DNA of 64,000 bases from Chloroflexota bacterium (GCA_016197225.1 JACPWC010000031.1:124001-188000), one strand, 5' to 3'; positions 37,008 to 45,188 are shown, numbered from the stretch's first letter. The notes: generated from the letters alone by a model not told the origin. Numbers and translations are program-made.

Positions 37008-37571
37008 TCATAAATAAGAACCGAAGCATATGACCGCGGCAAACAACCCGGCGGTCAAGGCGATGCTCAAAGCAACAAAGTAAGCACCTAATATACCTAA
37101 AGCAATTTTGGGCCGGGTAAAGGCGAAGCCTACCAATGCGCCAAGATTGAGCAGTAACACCAGCGCCGGAAAGAATGAACTGAGTGAATTGGTGTATGTG
37201 ATGATATATATGATCCAAAGCGGGAAATTCACTGCCAGCATTCCGAAGAAGCCGATGAGGAAGTCGGTTTCCTCTTTGGACGAGCGTTCCTTCTTTGACG
37301 CAACTAGAGAAGATGGCTCGCTAACTGGCGGCGCTTCGATGCCAAGCGCAACCAAAGCCTTTCTGGCCTCCCGACTTACAATTCTGGCCTCTCGACTCAC
37401 AGGTCTGTCGGAGTCATTCGCCGCCAGGGCTTTCAGGGCGCTGACGATCAACTCATTATCTGTCTTTAGCTCGGTTATTGTTTCTACCGCTTTTATCTGG
37501 CGGTTGGCTTCGCCACTGCGAAGTTCTTCCAGCAGTTTGTTGATCGTCTCTTCATTCGGTTGTTCGGCCAT
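37008..37571 (-). CDS. HEAT-repeat protein with C-terminal membrane cap (tandem copy 2)
   Basis: 187 aa, ATG at 37571. HEAT-like part EETINKLLEELRSGEANRQI and IVSALKALAANDSDRPVSRE (with a short VSREARIVSREAR repeat), a linker PPVSEPSSLVASKKERSSKE, then the cap ETDFLIGFFGMLAVNFPLWI and ALVLLLNLGALVGFAFTRPK. About 60-70% identical by eye to copy 1 in the cap, and more like copy 3 in the HEAT part. Function unknown. Spacers on both sides are copies of each other. Confidence 0.75.
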   Translation of the reverse strand: MAEQPNEETINKLLEELRSGEANRQIKAVETITELKTDNELIVSALKALAANDSDRPVSREARIVSREARKALVALGIEAPPVSEPSSLVASKKERSSKEETDFLIGFFGMLAVNFPLWIIYIITYTNSLSSFFPALVLLLNLGALVGFAFTRPKIALGILGAYFVALSIALTAGLFAAVICFGSYL

Positions 37572-37619
37572 CTTGAAGCCCGCCTTTCTTCACTCGCAGA
37601 CGGCGGGTGAACTTTGGCG

Positions 37620-37652
37620 AGACCTCACAGGTCTCCAAGACCTGTGAGGTCT
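37620..37652. terminator. AGACCTCACAGGTCT hairpin (copy 2)
   Basis: Same 33-bp hairpin as 36890-36922, in the spacer between HEAT copies 2 and 3; a longer version with TTCGCGAAG insert is at 38648-38686. Confidence 0.5.
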
Positions 37653-37659
37653 GGAGCGA

Positions 37660-37697
37660 CCAGAAGATTTCGGGTCGGTCTACTTTTTGGCGGGGGG
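37660..37697 (-). repeat. duplication scar: copy of the radical SAM 5' coding end (3)
   Basis: Minus strand RQKVDRPEIFW-type codons: 10 of 11 residues match the radical SAM N-terminus at 36052-36090, again without a start codon. The most faithful of the three scars. Confidence 0.65.
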
Positions 37698-37739
37698 CAG
37701 TCGTGGCTTGAAGAAGCATGAAGTCAATACCTTAGTTGG

Positions 37740-38600
37740 CTACTTTACGAGGAATGGGATACCGCACTGGGCCTGCGTGATTAATCCCAAGATGGCAGCA
37801 ATCACAAAATTCGCTGCGAGTGCTACCAAGATACCCAGCGCCACCCAACGGCGAACAAAAGCCAAGATAATAAGGACGATCAGGTTCGCGGGGAGAATAA
37901 AGAGGTTCAAAGCGATCGCCAAGCCCTGACCATCTGAAAGTCCGCCCCCCTCAAGCAACAAAAACCAAACGAAAGTGTTGACAACATACCAAACAAAGAA
38001 GCCGATGGCCAAATCAATGTATTTCTGACGAGTGGTTACGGGCGGTTTTTTTGAGGAGGTAGATGGGATTGACTCGCTGGCTGGCGGCGCTTCGACGCCA
38101 AGCACAATCAAAGCCTCTTTAGCCTCTTGACTCACAATCCGGTTGGCGTCGTTTGCCGCTGTAGCTTTCAGGGCGCTGACGATCTTCTCGTTATCTATTT
38201 TTAGTTCAGCAATCGTCTCTATTGCTGATTTCCGACGATAGGCTTCGCTACTGCGAAGCTCTTCCAGTAGTTTATTGATCGTCTCTTCGCTCGGTTGCTT
38301 GACAGGTTCAGCAGGTGTGCTGAGAGCAGGCGAGATCTCATTGACAGGTGGCGGAGGCGCTGGGGGCAAAAATTCAACGGGCGGTAGGGATTGGAGTGAT
38401 TTCAGTGCTTTCTTCGCTGACTGTCGCATCCAGCGGTTGGGGTCGTTCGCCGCTATCTGTTCCAGTGCGCTGATGACCCGCTCGTTATTCGCCTTCAGCT
38501 TGACCAGCTTCTCTACTGCCGTTTCGCGACGGTAATTATCACCACTCTTCAGGTCTTCGAGTAGAGAGTTGAGAATATCTTCAGTTGGTTGTTGCGCCAT
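37740..38600 (-). CDS. HEAT-repeat protein with doubled HEAT module and membrane cap (tandem copy 3)
   Basis: 286 aa from ATG 38600. Two HEAT modules: EDILNSLLEDLKSGDNYRRE with ALEQIAANDPNRWMRQSAKK, a Pro-rich linker (PPVEFLPPAPPPPVNE), then EETINKLLEELRSSEAYRRK with ALKATAANDANRIVSQEAKE. The second module is nearly the same as copy 2, so this gene arose by internal module duplication. The cap (KYIDLAIGFFVWYVVNTFVW, LIVLIILAFVRRWVALG) is more diverged. Function unknown; probably a membrane-tethered scaffold. Confidence 0.75.
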   Translation of the reverse strand: MAQQPTEDILNSLLEDLKSGDNYRRETAVEKLVKLKANNERVISALEQIAANDPNRWMRQSAKKALKSLQSLPPVEFLPPAPPPPVNEISPALSTPAEPVKQPSEETINKLLEELRSSEAYRRKSAIETIAELKIDNEKIVSALKATAANDANRIVSQEAKEALIVLGVEAPPASESIPSTSSKKPPVTTRQKYIDLAIGFFVWYVVNTFVWFLLLEGGGLSDGQGLAIALNLFILPANLIVLIILAFVRRWVALGILVALAANFVIAAILGLITQAQCGIPFLVK

Positions 38601-38647
38601 CTTGAAGCCCACTTTTCTTCACTCGCGTCCGGCGGGTGAACTTGGGA

Positions 38648-38686
38648 AGACCTCACAGGTCTTCGCGAAGCGGACCTGTGAGGTCT
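38648..38686. terminator. AGACCTCACAGGTC hairpin (copy 3, with insert)
   Basis: AGACCTCACAGGTC and GGACCTGTGAGGTCT arms with TTCGCGAAG in the loop; 16 bp after the lgt stop codon on the minus strand. Confidence 0.5.
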
Positions 38687-38701
38687 GGAGCGACAGGCAC
38701 C

Positions 38702-39499
38702 TCAGGCCGAAACGGTCTGCCGGACGGCTTGCAGTTTTCGACCGTAGTAGATCGCCAGCGCGACGAGCAAACCCAGGCAGAAGAATTGCTGGCCGGTGAG
38801 GCCGAAGGCCAGCACTTGATTGTTGCGGACGAATTCGACGAGGAAGCGGAAGGCGGCGTAACCGGCCAAACCGAATTTGAGCAGGTTGCCGTTTTGCATC
38901 TTCGGATGATCGCGGAGAAGAATCAACACCCCAAACCAGATCAGGTTGAAGGCGGCATCGTACAGCGGCGTGGGGTGAGCTAAGTAGGACGCGCCCGGCG
39001 TGGGCACGACTTGCCCGTTCAGATAGATGCCGGGCACGGGCACGCCCCAGGGGAGCGAGGTGGGTTTGCCCAGGCCATCCTCGAACACCAGGAAGTCGCC
39101 GATGCGGCCCACCGCGGTGGCGAGGGCCATGGCCGGCGCAAAGGCATCACAGGCGCAACCCTGCTTGCCAATGGCTTTGGCGGCGATGTAGCCGCCAATG
39201 TAAGCCCCGGCCACCGCGCCCAGAATCGAGCCGGGGCCGATGCGCGGGTCGAACAGGGCATAAAAGTTGAGGACGATGGGGGCGGTCTCCCAGCCGTTGA
39301 AGAAGAGAATGGACAGCCGGGCGCCGATCATGCCGCCGACGAATGCGGCTAACGTGATCGGAATGACTTCTTCTTTGGGCCAGCGCCGCCGCCGGGCTTC
39401 GACGACGAGCCAGGCCAGCCCGACCAACAGCGCCAGCAAAAAGAAAAACCCGTGGGCGTAGACCGGAATGCCGTTGATGGTGAAGAGGACGGGATACAT
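38702..39499 (-). CDS. lgt: prolipoprotein diacylglyceryl transferase
   Basis: 265 aa, normal length. Transfers diacylglyceryl from phosphatidylglycerol to the lipobox Cys of prelipoproteins at the membrane. Seven-helix pattern with YAHGFFFLLALLVG, GGMIGARL, the Lgt signature region AVGRIGDFLVFEDGLGKPTS (GRIGD instead of the usual GRIGN) and HPTPLYDA. AGGAGG before the ATG. The many lipobox proteins at 28-32 kb are its expected substrates. Confidence 0.93.
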   Translation of the reverse strand: MYPVLFTINGIPVYAHGFFFLLALLVGLAWLVVEARRRRWPKEEVIPITLAAFVGGMIGARLSILFFNGWETAPIVLNFYALFDPRIGPGSILGAVAGAYIGGYIAAKAIGKQGCACDAFAPAMALATAVGRIGDFLVFEDGLGKPTSLPWGVPVPGIYLNGQVVPTPGASYLAHPTPLYDAAFNLIWFGVLILLRDHPKMQNGNLLKFGLAGYAAFRFLVEFVRNNQVLAFGLTGQQFFCLGLLVALAIYYGRKLQAVRQTVSA

Positions 39500-39603
39500 G
39501 GGAGACCTCCTGAGTCAGTGGGCAAAGGCGAGAAATACGGCTGGGAACGTCGAAAAGAAGTATAGCCCCAAATGTAAAGAATGGGGACGGTTAAGTTTTC
39601 CTG

Positions 39604-39990
39604 TTATGGCCCTATCGAGCCACCAGCGCCGGCCAGCAGAGCGAAGCAAACGCCGCCGATGAGAACGGCGATGCAGATGACGACGATCAATGCCGCCGCC
39701 ATCGCGCCCAACGCGCCCAGGGCGATCCAGTAGCGGGTGAAGGCGAAGTAGATGATGAGGCCGATGTTGACGACGAGCGGGATGCACCATAGCGCCAGCC
39801 CGACGAGGCCGACCAGGGATTGCACCGGGCTGTTGCTGTCTACTGAGGTAAAGACGTTGCTGAGGAGGGCGACAAGGAGCTGCGCCGCGCCGCCCACCAC
39901 GCCGTTGAGCACGAACCAGCCGACGAAGCCGACGATGAAGTCAACAGTTTTTTCACTGCGCGTGGAGTAGGTTTTGCGGGTGAAGTTCAT
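39604..39990 (-). CDS. membrane protein of the GFxGW-N helix-cap family
   Basis: 128 aa from ATG 39990 (GAGGAGGTCTTT as RBS; the longer frame is repeat sequence). After about 15 polar residues: KTVDFIVGFVGWFVLNGVVG, then VVNIGLIIYFAFTRYWIALG and a Gly/Ala-rich last helix. Same domain as in the 26.3-28.3 and 36.3-38.6 kb genes, without an added soluble module. Function unknown. Confidence 0.75.
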   Translation of the reverse strand: MNFTRKTYSTRSEKTVDFIVGFVGWFVLNGVVGGAAQLLVALLSNVFTSVDSNSPVQSLVGLVGLALWCIPLVVNIGLIIYFAFTRYWIALGALGAMAAALIVVICIAVLIGGVCFALLAGAGGSIGP

Positions 39991-40027
39991 AAAGACCTCC
40001 TCTATTTGAGAGACTGACGGATGAGTT

Positions 40028-40277
40028 TCTAATCCGCCCCAACCCATTGTTCATTGTTGGCTCTTGCGGGTTCAACGGGATTTTTAACGCAAAGCCGCAA
40101 AGTTGCCAGGGCGCGAAGAAAAACCAGTTTATTTCTTAGCGGCCTTGCGCCTTAGCGTCTTGCGTTAACGGTTTTCACGCTCAATCTGGTAGAGCCTCAT
40201 TGCTTAGCTTGGCTCTGCCAGGAAGCGTCCCGGCAGAAGCAGGGTAATTTCAGAAGACGGTCGCGGGGCGGATTAGA
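40028..40277. repeat. composite palindromic element between membrane-cap and PhoU-like genes
   Basis: Outer perfect 13-bp arms TCTAATCCGCCCC (40028-40040) and GGGGCGGATTAGA (40265-40277). Inside, TTAACGCAAAGCCGC and GCGTCTTGCGTTAA form another pair (about 40087-40171). Fills the 307-bp gap 39991-40297, in which no gene is visible. The same 13-mer occurs at 6213-6225. Confidence 0.65.
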
Positions 40278-40297
40278 CCGCCCACTCAAAAGCCATC

Positions 40298-40930
40298 TTA
40301 CACTTTCTTCACCACAATGTCGCCAATCACGTTGGCGGCCTCGTCGCCCCGGTCGGCGGCGTTGGACAGGTGGCGGTAAATCTCCCTCAGCTTCAACATT
40401 TCCACCACGTCGTGCACGTCTTTCGGGCCGACGAAGAGCGCGGCGATGGCTTCGCGGTAAACGTTCTCCACCCGGTTCTCCAGCGCCTTGGCTCGCACTG
40501 CATGATCGTTCGCCACGCCGGGATGATCCTGCAAGCGCAGAACGCCTTTGTGAATCTCCTCGGCGGCGTCGGTGAGCAGAGACACCATGCGCACCAGGTA
40601 AGGGTTGGGCTGAACGCCGAGCATGGCCATTTCATCGGTGGTGGTGTCGGCGTAGTCCAGCACGTCGTCAATGGCCCGCGAGAGGGCGAAGATGTCTTCG
40701 CGATCCATGGGCGTGATGAAGTTGCGATTCAATTCTTCGATCAGAATCCGCCGCACTTCGTCGGCTTCTTTCTCAATGGACTTCACGCGCCGGGCCACGT
40801 CGGCGTTTGGCTCGCGCATGTAGGCCTGCAGACCAGTGAGGCCCTGCACGGCGAACTCGGCCTGTTTGATCAGCAATGGCAGAAAGACATCGGGTTTCTT
40901 ACGGAAGAAAGGGAGGGAAAAACGTTTCAT
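40298..40930 (-). CDS. PhoU-like DUF47 protein, PiT partner
   Basis: 210 aa from ATG 40930. MKRFSLPFFRKKPDVFLPLL then an all-helical DUF47 (PhoU-like) domain with KEADEVRRILIEELNRNFIT, DREDIFALSRAIDDVLDYAD and LREIYRHLSNAADRGDEAAN, holding the acidic metal-binding pattern E-x3-D and D-x3-D. DUF47 proteins pair with PiT-type phosphate transporters and are thought to regulate them; the pit gene lies 71 bp upstream on the same strand. Weak RBS. Confidence 0.9.
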   Translation of the reverse strand: MKRFSLPFFRKKPDVFLPLLIKQAEFAVQGLTGLQAYMREPNADVARRVKSIEKEADEVRRILIEELNRNFITPMDREDIFALSRAIDDVLDYADTTTDEMAMLGVQPNPYLVRMVSLLTDAAEEIHKGVLRLQDHPGVANDHAVRAKALENRVENVYREAIAALFVGPKDVHDVVEMLKLREIYRHLSNAADRGDEAANVIGDIVVKKV

Positions 40931-41001
40931 GATTGATCTCGATTCTAAAACGACGAATGACGATTGACGACGGGCCGCCGTCTGTCGTCCGTCGTCGGTT
41001 C

Positions 41002-41979
41002 TCAAAATCCTAGCGCCCGGATGATCCAGAACGTGCCTGCGCCAAACAGCATCGTGGCCGGAATGGTAAGCGCCCAGGCTTGCAACATTTCGCGTCCTAC
41101 ATCCCAGCGCACTTTGGAGATACGCTCCGCCGAGCCGACGCCCATGATGGCCGAGCCGACGACCTGAGTGGTGCTCACTGGCCCGCCGAGCAGGGCCGCG
41201 CTCAGAATCACGAACGTGGCCGCGATGTGGGTTGAGAATCCGTGTACCGGACGGATGGTGAAGATGCGACCGCCGAGGGTGCGAATGAGCCGCCACCCGC
41301 CCAGCGAGGTGCCCAGGGCAATCGCCCCGGCGCTCACCACCACCACCCACAGCGGCACGGCAAACGACGGCAAGGCCCCGGAGGCCACCAGCCCCAGGGT
41401 GATGATGCCCATCGTCTTCTGCGAGTCGTTCGCGCCGTGACTCAACGCCAGGCCAATCGAAGTAAAAATCTGTCCCTGCCGGAACCAGTCGTTGATACGC
41501 GGCGTGGCCGACTGGGCCAGAAAGAGGATGAGGCGCATGACGGCGAAACCGGCGGCCAGGCCCAGCGGCGGCGAGACGAACAGGGCGATGATGATCTTGA
41601 TCAACCCGTTGGGCAGGATGACCCTGAAGCCGCTGGCCAGTATAGCCGCCCCCATCAGCCCGCCCACCAGCGCGTGCGACGACGACGAGGGCAAGGCCAG
41701 AAACCATGTTACCCGATTCCAGATGATGGCCGCGACCACGCCGGCCAGCACCACCGGCAGGGTGACGGCTTTGGCGTCCAGCAAGCCCTTGCCCACCGTG
41801 TTGGCGACGGCGACGCCGAACAGAAACGGCCCGGCGAATTCTGAAACGGCGGTGAGCAGGAGCGCCTGGCGCGGCGACATGGCCCGCGACGAGATCACGG
41901 TGGCTACGATGTTGGAACTGTCGTTGTAGCCGTTTAGAAAATCAAAGAGCAAGGCAAAGGCGATGAGGGCAATGAGCAT
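41002..41979 (-). CDS. PiT-family inorganic phosphate transporter
   Basis: 325 aa, polytopic (about ten helices). The PiT signature appears twice: FDFLNGYNDSSNIVATVISS near the N-terminus and SHGANDSQKTMGII in the second half, with GPVSTTQVVGSAIMGVG near the end. It imports metal-phosphate driven by H+ or Na+. Operon with the downstream DUF47 partner. No Shine-Dalgarno; ATG at 41979 fits the family start. Confidence 0.93.
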   Translation of the reverse strand: MLIALIAFALLFDFLNGYNDSSNIVATVISSRAMSPRQALLLTAVSEFAGPFLFGVAVANTVGKGLLDAKAVTLPVVLAGVVAAIIWNRVTWFLALPSSSSHALVGGLMGAAILASGFRVILPNGLIKIIIALFVSPPLGLAAGFAVMRLILFLAQSATPRINDWFRQGQIFTSIGLALSHGANDSQKTMGIITLGLVASGALPSFAVPLWVVVVSAGAIALGTSLGGWRLIRTLGGRIFTIRPVHGFSTHIAATFVILSAALLGGPVSTTQVVGSAIMGVGSAERISKVRWDVGREMLQAWALTIPATMLFGAGTFWIIRALGF

Positions 41980-42033
41980 AAATAAACGGCTACAAATTCC
42001 GGCTCTACCGGGTTTGGCGTGAAAAGAAATTTT

Positions 42034-42103
42034 GGACGCGGATGAACGCTGATTTTCGCTAATAAAAAGAAAAATCCGCGTTCATCTGCGTGAATCCGCG
42101 TCC
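42034..42103. repeat. GGACGCGGAT palindromic repeat supplying the end of psuG
   Basis: GGACGCGGAT (42034-42043) / ATCCGCGTCC (42094-42103) with GAACGCTGATTTTCGCT inside. It contains the last psuG codons (DADSRR) and stop. A related ACGCTGATTTTCGCT tract is at about 10352-10380. Confidence 0.65.
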
Positions 42104-43023
42104 CAATTCACGCTCAAGCCGGAAGACCCCAAATTCCGCGCGATCTCCGCCGCCACCCGGGCATTGTTTTCCAGCAGGGCAATGTTGGCTCGCAAACTGG
42201 CCCCGCCGGTGATCTCGGCGACTTTGGCTAACAGGAACGGAGTGACGGCTTTGCCCTTGATGCCCTGCCGCCCGGCGGCGGCCAGCGCCTGTTCGATAGC
42301 GTCGTTGATCGAGTCGGACGGGAGGGCCGCCTCGGTTGGAATAGGCGCGGTGATTAAAACTCCCCCGGCCAATCCCATCTGCCACTTGGTGTTAATCATC
42401 GCCGCAACCTCAGCCGCGCTCTCGGCGGACGCCTCAAGCTTCAAGCCGCTGGTGCGAGTGTAGAACGCCGGGAACTCGTTTGTGCCGTAGCCAATCACCG
42501 GCACGCCCGCCGTCTCCAGCCACTCCAACGTAGCCGGAAGATCGAGGATGGCTTTGGCCCCGGCGCACACCACCGCCACCGACGTGCGGCTCAACTCCGG
42601 CAAGTCGGCAGAAACGTCAGTGTGATCGCCGTGATGCACCCCGCCGATGCCGCCGGTGGCAAAGACTTTGATCCCGGCCCAAGCCGCGCCGATCATCGTC
42701 CCGGCCACCGTCGTCGCCCCGTCGGCTTTGCGAACGGCGACGACCGGGAAATCGCGGCGGCTCACCTTCCAAACCCCGTCGGCGTTGGCGAGATACGTCA
42801 ACTCCTCGTCGGTCAGGCCGATCTTGACCTGGCCCTTGAGAATCGCAATCGTGGCCGGAACCGCGCCCTGTTCGCGAACGACGGCTTCCATCCGGCGGGC
42901 CAACTCTAAATTTTGTGGACGCGGCAAGCCGTGTGAGATCACGGTTGATTCGAGGGCGACGACCGGGCGATGGTCGGAGAGCGCCGCTTTTACTTCAGGC
43001 GAGAAAAAAAGTTCAGGTGTCAT
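42082..43023 (-). CDS. psuG: pseudouridine-5'-phosphate glycosidase
   Basis: 313 aa. Cleaves pseudouridine 5'-phosphate to uracil and ribose 5-phosphate. Seen: VALESTVISHGLPRPQNLEL, the Lys in GQVKIGL, FATGGIGGVHHG, and GYGTNEFPAFYTRTSG, all hallmarks of PsuG/YeiN. ATG at 43023 overlaps the stop of the esterase gene (ATGA), which argues for translational coupling and against the ATG at 43041. No psuK kinase gene is adjacent. The last six residues come from a palindromic repeat. Confidence 0.93.
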   Translation of the reverse strand: MTPELFFSPEVKAALSDHRPVVALESTVISHGLPRPQNLELARRMEAVVREQGAVPATIAILKGQVKIGLTDEELTYLANADGVWKVSRRDFPVVAVRKADGATTVAGTMIGAAWAGIKVFATGGIGGVHHGDHTDVSADLPELSRTSVAVVCAGAKAILDLPATLEWLETAGVPVIGYGTNEFPAFYTRTSGLKLEASAESAAEVAAMINTKWQMGLAGGVLITAPIPTEAALPSDSINDAIEQALAAAGRQGIKGKAVTPFLLAKVAEITGGASLRANIALLENNARVAAEIARNLGSSGLSVNWDADSRR

Positions 43024-43664
43024 AATCGCTTCTTCATCCATTCGGCAATCACCTCAATCGACTCGTCACTGACGTTGTGCCCCATCCGAAACTCGTGAAA
43101 TTCAACCTCGGCCCCGAGGCGCTTGAGGGTCTCGTAAGAGTCGCGCCCCCACTGAACCGGAAGCAGAGGATCGTGCGTGCCGTGGGTGATGACGAAGGGC
43201 TTGCCCTTCAGGCCGGCCTCATCCACCTTCAAGCCGGAACTGAGCGGAATATAACCGGACTGGGCGATGACGCCGGCCACTCGCGCCGGCTGGGTGAGAG
43301 CAAACGAGTACGACATCATGCTCCCCTGGCTGAAGCCGAGCAGAAACAGCCTCTGCGGATCAACCGGATAAGCGGCCACAGCTTCGGTGATGAAACGGTC
43401 GAGCGTTTCCAGAGCCGCGTCGAAACTGGGCTGGTCGGGGGCGCCGATTCCTTCGAGCCGGTACCACTCCCAACCGCCCATCAGGTCAAGCGGCGCGCGC
43501 GGGCTGATCCACAGCAGGCGGTCGTCGAGGTAAGGCGCAAGGCTGATCAAGTCGCCTTCATTGCTTCCGCGTCCGTGCAGGCAAATGATGGTCGGGTGAG
43601 GGGCGGCGTCCCCGGCAGGGAAGCGGGTGAGGTGTTTAAGGGGGAGATTGGCGGGCTGGCTCAT
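43020..43664 (-). CDS. carboxylesterase/phospholipase-type alpha/beta hydrolase
   Basis: 214 aa from ATG 43664 (another ATG at 43673). CLHGRGSNEGD (oxyanion region), nucleophile GFSQGS, Asp in GTHDPLLPV and His in RMGHNVSDE give the complete triad of the Abhydrolase_2 (carboxylesterase/YpfH-like) family. Hydrolyses short-chain esters or lysophospholipids; substrate unknown. Its stop overlaps the psuG start. No Shine-Dalgarno: a TACAAT -10 (43677-43672) sits exactly 7 nt before ATG 43664, suggesting a leaderless mRNA. Confidence 0.88.
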   Translation of the reverse strand: MSQPANLPLKHLTRFPAGDAAPHPTIICLHGRGSNEGDLISLAPYLDDRLLWISPRAPLDLMGGWEWYRLEGIGAPDQPSFDAALETLDRFITEAVAAYPVDPQRLFLLGFSQGSMMSYSFALTQPARVAGVIAQSGYIPLSSGLKVDEAGLKGKPFVITHGTHDPLLPVQWGRDSYETLKRLGAEVEFHEFRMGHNVSDESIEVIAEWMKKRL

Positions 43665-43671
43665 TCCCAGC

Positions 43672-43677
43672 ATTGTA
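43672..43677 (-). promoter_or_regulatory. -10 box TACAAT of a possible leaderless promoter
   Basis: TGTTACAAT (extended -10 TGN) on the minus strand, 7 nt from the esterase ATG at 43664. No good -35 is seen. Confidence 0.45.
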
Positions 43678-43756
43678 ACAAAAAAACGGGCCTGGTTGAT
43701 CAGACCAGACCCCTTGACAATGTTTACCGTGAAGCGACTGCCGCCAAGCTGGGGTA

Positions 43757-43762
43757 TATAAT
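43757..43762 (+). promoter_or_regulatory. -10 box TATAAT of a possible leaderless promoter
   Basis: Perfect TATAAT followed by 7 nt (CACAACA) and the ATG of the AAA-LuxR gene at 43770; no Shine-Dalgarno. Mirrors the divergent promoter at 43672-43677. Confidence 0.5.
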
Positions 43763-43769
43763 CACAACA

Positions 43770-45188
43770 ATGCTGGCCGACAAACCCGTTCTATGTCCCA
43801 TCTTGATTGGCCGCGGCACCCACCTGGCCCTGCTCGATCAACTTCTGGCTCAGGTTCAAGGCCGTCGGGCGCAAACGGCCCTCATCGCCGGTGAAGCCGG
43901 CAACGGCAAATCGCGGCTCGTGGCCGAAGCCAAAGCGCGGGCCGCCCGGCAAAATTTCCTCGTCCTGCAAGGCAATTGCTTCGAGTCGGATCGGGCGCTA
44001 CCTTATGCGCCGCTGATTGATTTACTGCGCGGAGTCTTCGGAACGCGGCCCTCAGCCGAGATCAGCCGCGATCTCGGTTCCGCCGCCAGCGTCTTCGTCC
44101 GGCTTTTGCCTGAGCTTGCCCCTTCCTTCTCCCGCCCGGCCCCGGCTTCCGATCTCGACCCCGAACAAGAGAAGCGCCATCTCATTCAAGCCTTCAGCCA
44201 GTTCTTCGCCCGCCTGGCGCTGGCGCAGCCGTTGCTTCTTGTCGTCGAAGACCTGCACTGGAGCGACGACGAGAGTCTCGAGGCTCTGCTCACCATTATC
44301 CGCCGCGCCAGCGCCCAGCCTGTCCTCGTCATCCTCACCTTTCGCAATGACGAGATCACGCCCGCCCTCAACCGCTTCCTGGCCGATCTGGAACGCGAAC
44401 GGCTGGCCGCCGAGTTGACCCTCCCCCGCCTCAACCCCGCCGAAGTGGACTCCATGCTCCGTGCCATCTTCGAGCTTCAGCGCCCGGTGCAGGCCGAATT
44501 CCTCAATGCCATCTACGGCCTCAGCGAGGGCAACCCGTTCTTCATCGAAGAGATTTTGAAATCGCTGATCGCAACCGGCGATATTTTCTTTGTGGAAGCC
44601 GACGGCAAATGGGATCGCAAGCCGCTCAACCAGCTCCGAATCCCGCGCACGGTGCAGGTGGCCGTGCAACGCCGCACCGACGATTTGAGTCCGGCGGCCC
44701 GGCAACTGCTGGGTCTGGCCGCCGTGGCCGGGCGGCGCTTCGATTTCACTCTTCTGCAAAAGTTGACCCAACGCGGCGAGGCGGAACTGGTGTTGTTGGT
44801 GAAGGAGTTGATGGCCGCTCAGTTGGTCGTCGAAGAATCGGCGGAGACTTTTGCCTTCCGGCACGCGCTCACCCGGCAAGCGGTGTACGCCGACATGCTG
44901 GCCCGCGAGCGCAAGGCCCTGCATCAGACCATCGCCGGTTTTCTGGAGACGGCTACCCCGGAAACCCGGCTGGCCGATCTGGCCCATCATTTTTACGAAG
45001 CCGGGTCGTGGGAAAAGGCAATGGACTATTCACAGCGCGCCGGTCGGAAGGCCGTGAGTCTTTACGCCATGAGCGCCGCCGCCGAGCACTTCACGCGGGC
45101 GCTGGAGGCAATGCGCCAACGGCGTCGCGCGATTACGAGCAAACCGGCCTGTACTTCCAACGGGCCTTGGAAGCCGCCCGCGCCCTGA
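43770..45188 (+). CDS. AAA-TPR-LuxR transcriptional regulator, N-terminal part (frame broken)
   Basis: 472 codons from ATG 43770. The region before this ATG in the same frame is antisense to the esterase and is not coding. MalT-like STAND/AAA_16 ATPase: Walker A GEAGNGKSRL (about residue 48), Walker B LLLVVEDLHWSDDESLEALL, then a winged-helix region RIPRTVQVAVQRRTDDLSPA and start of a TPR part (HHFYEAGSWEKAMDYSQRAG). The homology runs to about base 45118 (HFTRALEAMRQ), after which this frame gives an unrelated Arg/Pro tail. It continues in another frame in the next entry; a one-base deletion (or a sequence error) explains it. Confidence 0.8.
   Translation: MLADKPVLCPILIGRGTHLALLDQLLAQVQGRRAQTALIAGEAGNGKSRLVAEAKARAARQNFLVLQGNCFESDRALPYAPLIDLLRGVFGTRPSAEISRDLGSAASVFVRLLPELAPSFSRPAPASDLDPEQEKRHLIQAFSQFFARLALAQPLLLVVEDLHWSDDESLEALLTIIRRASAQPVLVILTFRNDEITPALNRFLADLERERLAAELTLPRLNPAEVDSMLRAIFELQRPVQAEFLNAIYGLSEGNPFFIEEILKSLIATGDIFFVEADGKWDRKPLNQLRIPRTVQVAVQRRTDDLSPAARQLLGLAAVAGRRFDFTLLQKLTQRGEAELVLLVKELMAAQLVVEESAETFAFRHALTRQAVYADMLARERKALHQTIAGFLETATPETRLADLAHHFYEAGSWEKAMDYSQRAGRKAVSLYAMSAAAEHFTRALEAMRQRRRAITSKPACTSNGPWKPPAP

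Noticed and set aside
36890-38686. Attachment sites for a mobile element (identical 33-bp hairpins)
   Set aside because: They belong to duplicated spacers of tandem genes; no integrase or tRNA is nearby.
40931-41707. N-terminal extension of the DUF47 frame
   Set aside because: Antisense-phase shadow of the PiT transporter gene (same strand, other frame); the DUF47 domain begins at MKRFSLPFF (40930).
43077-43769. Long in-frame extension upstream of the AAA-LuxR start
   Set aside because: It is antisense to the clear esterase gene and has no family signal; the ATG at 43770 with TATAAT 7 nt before it fits the protein start (IGRGTHLALLDQLL).
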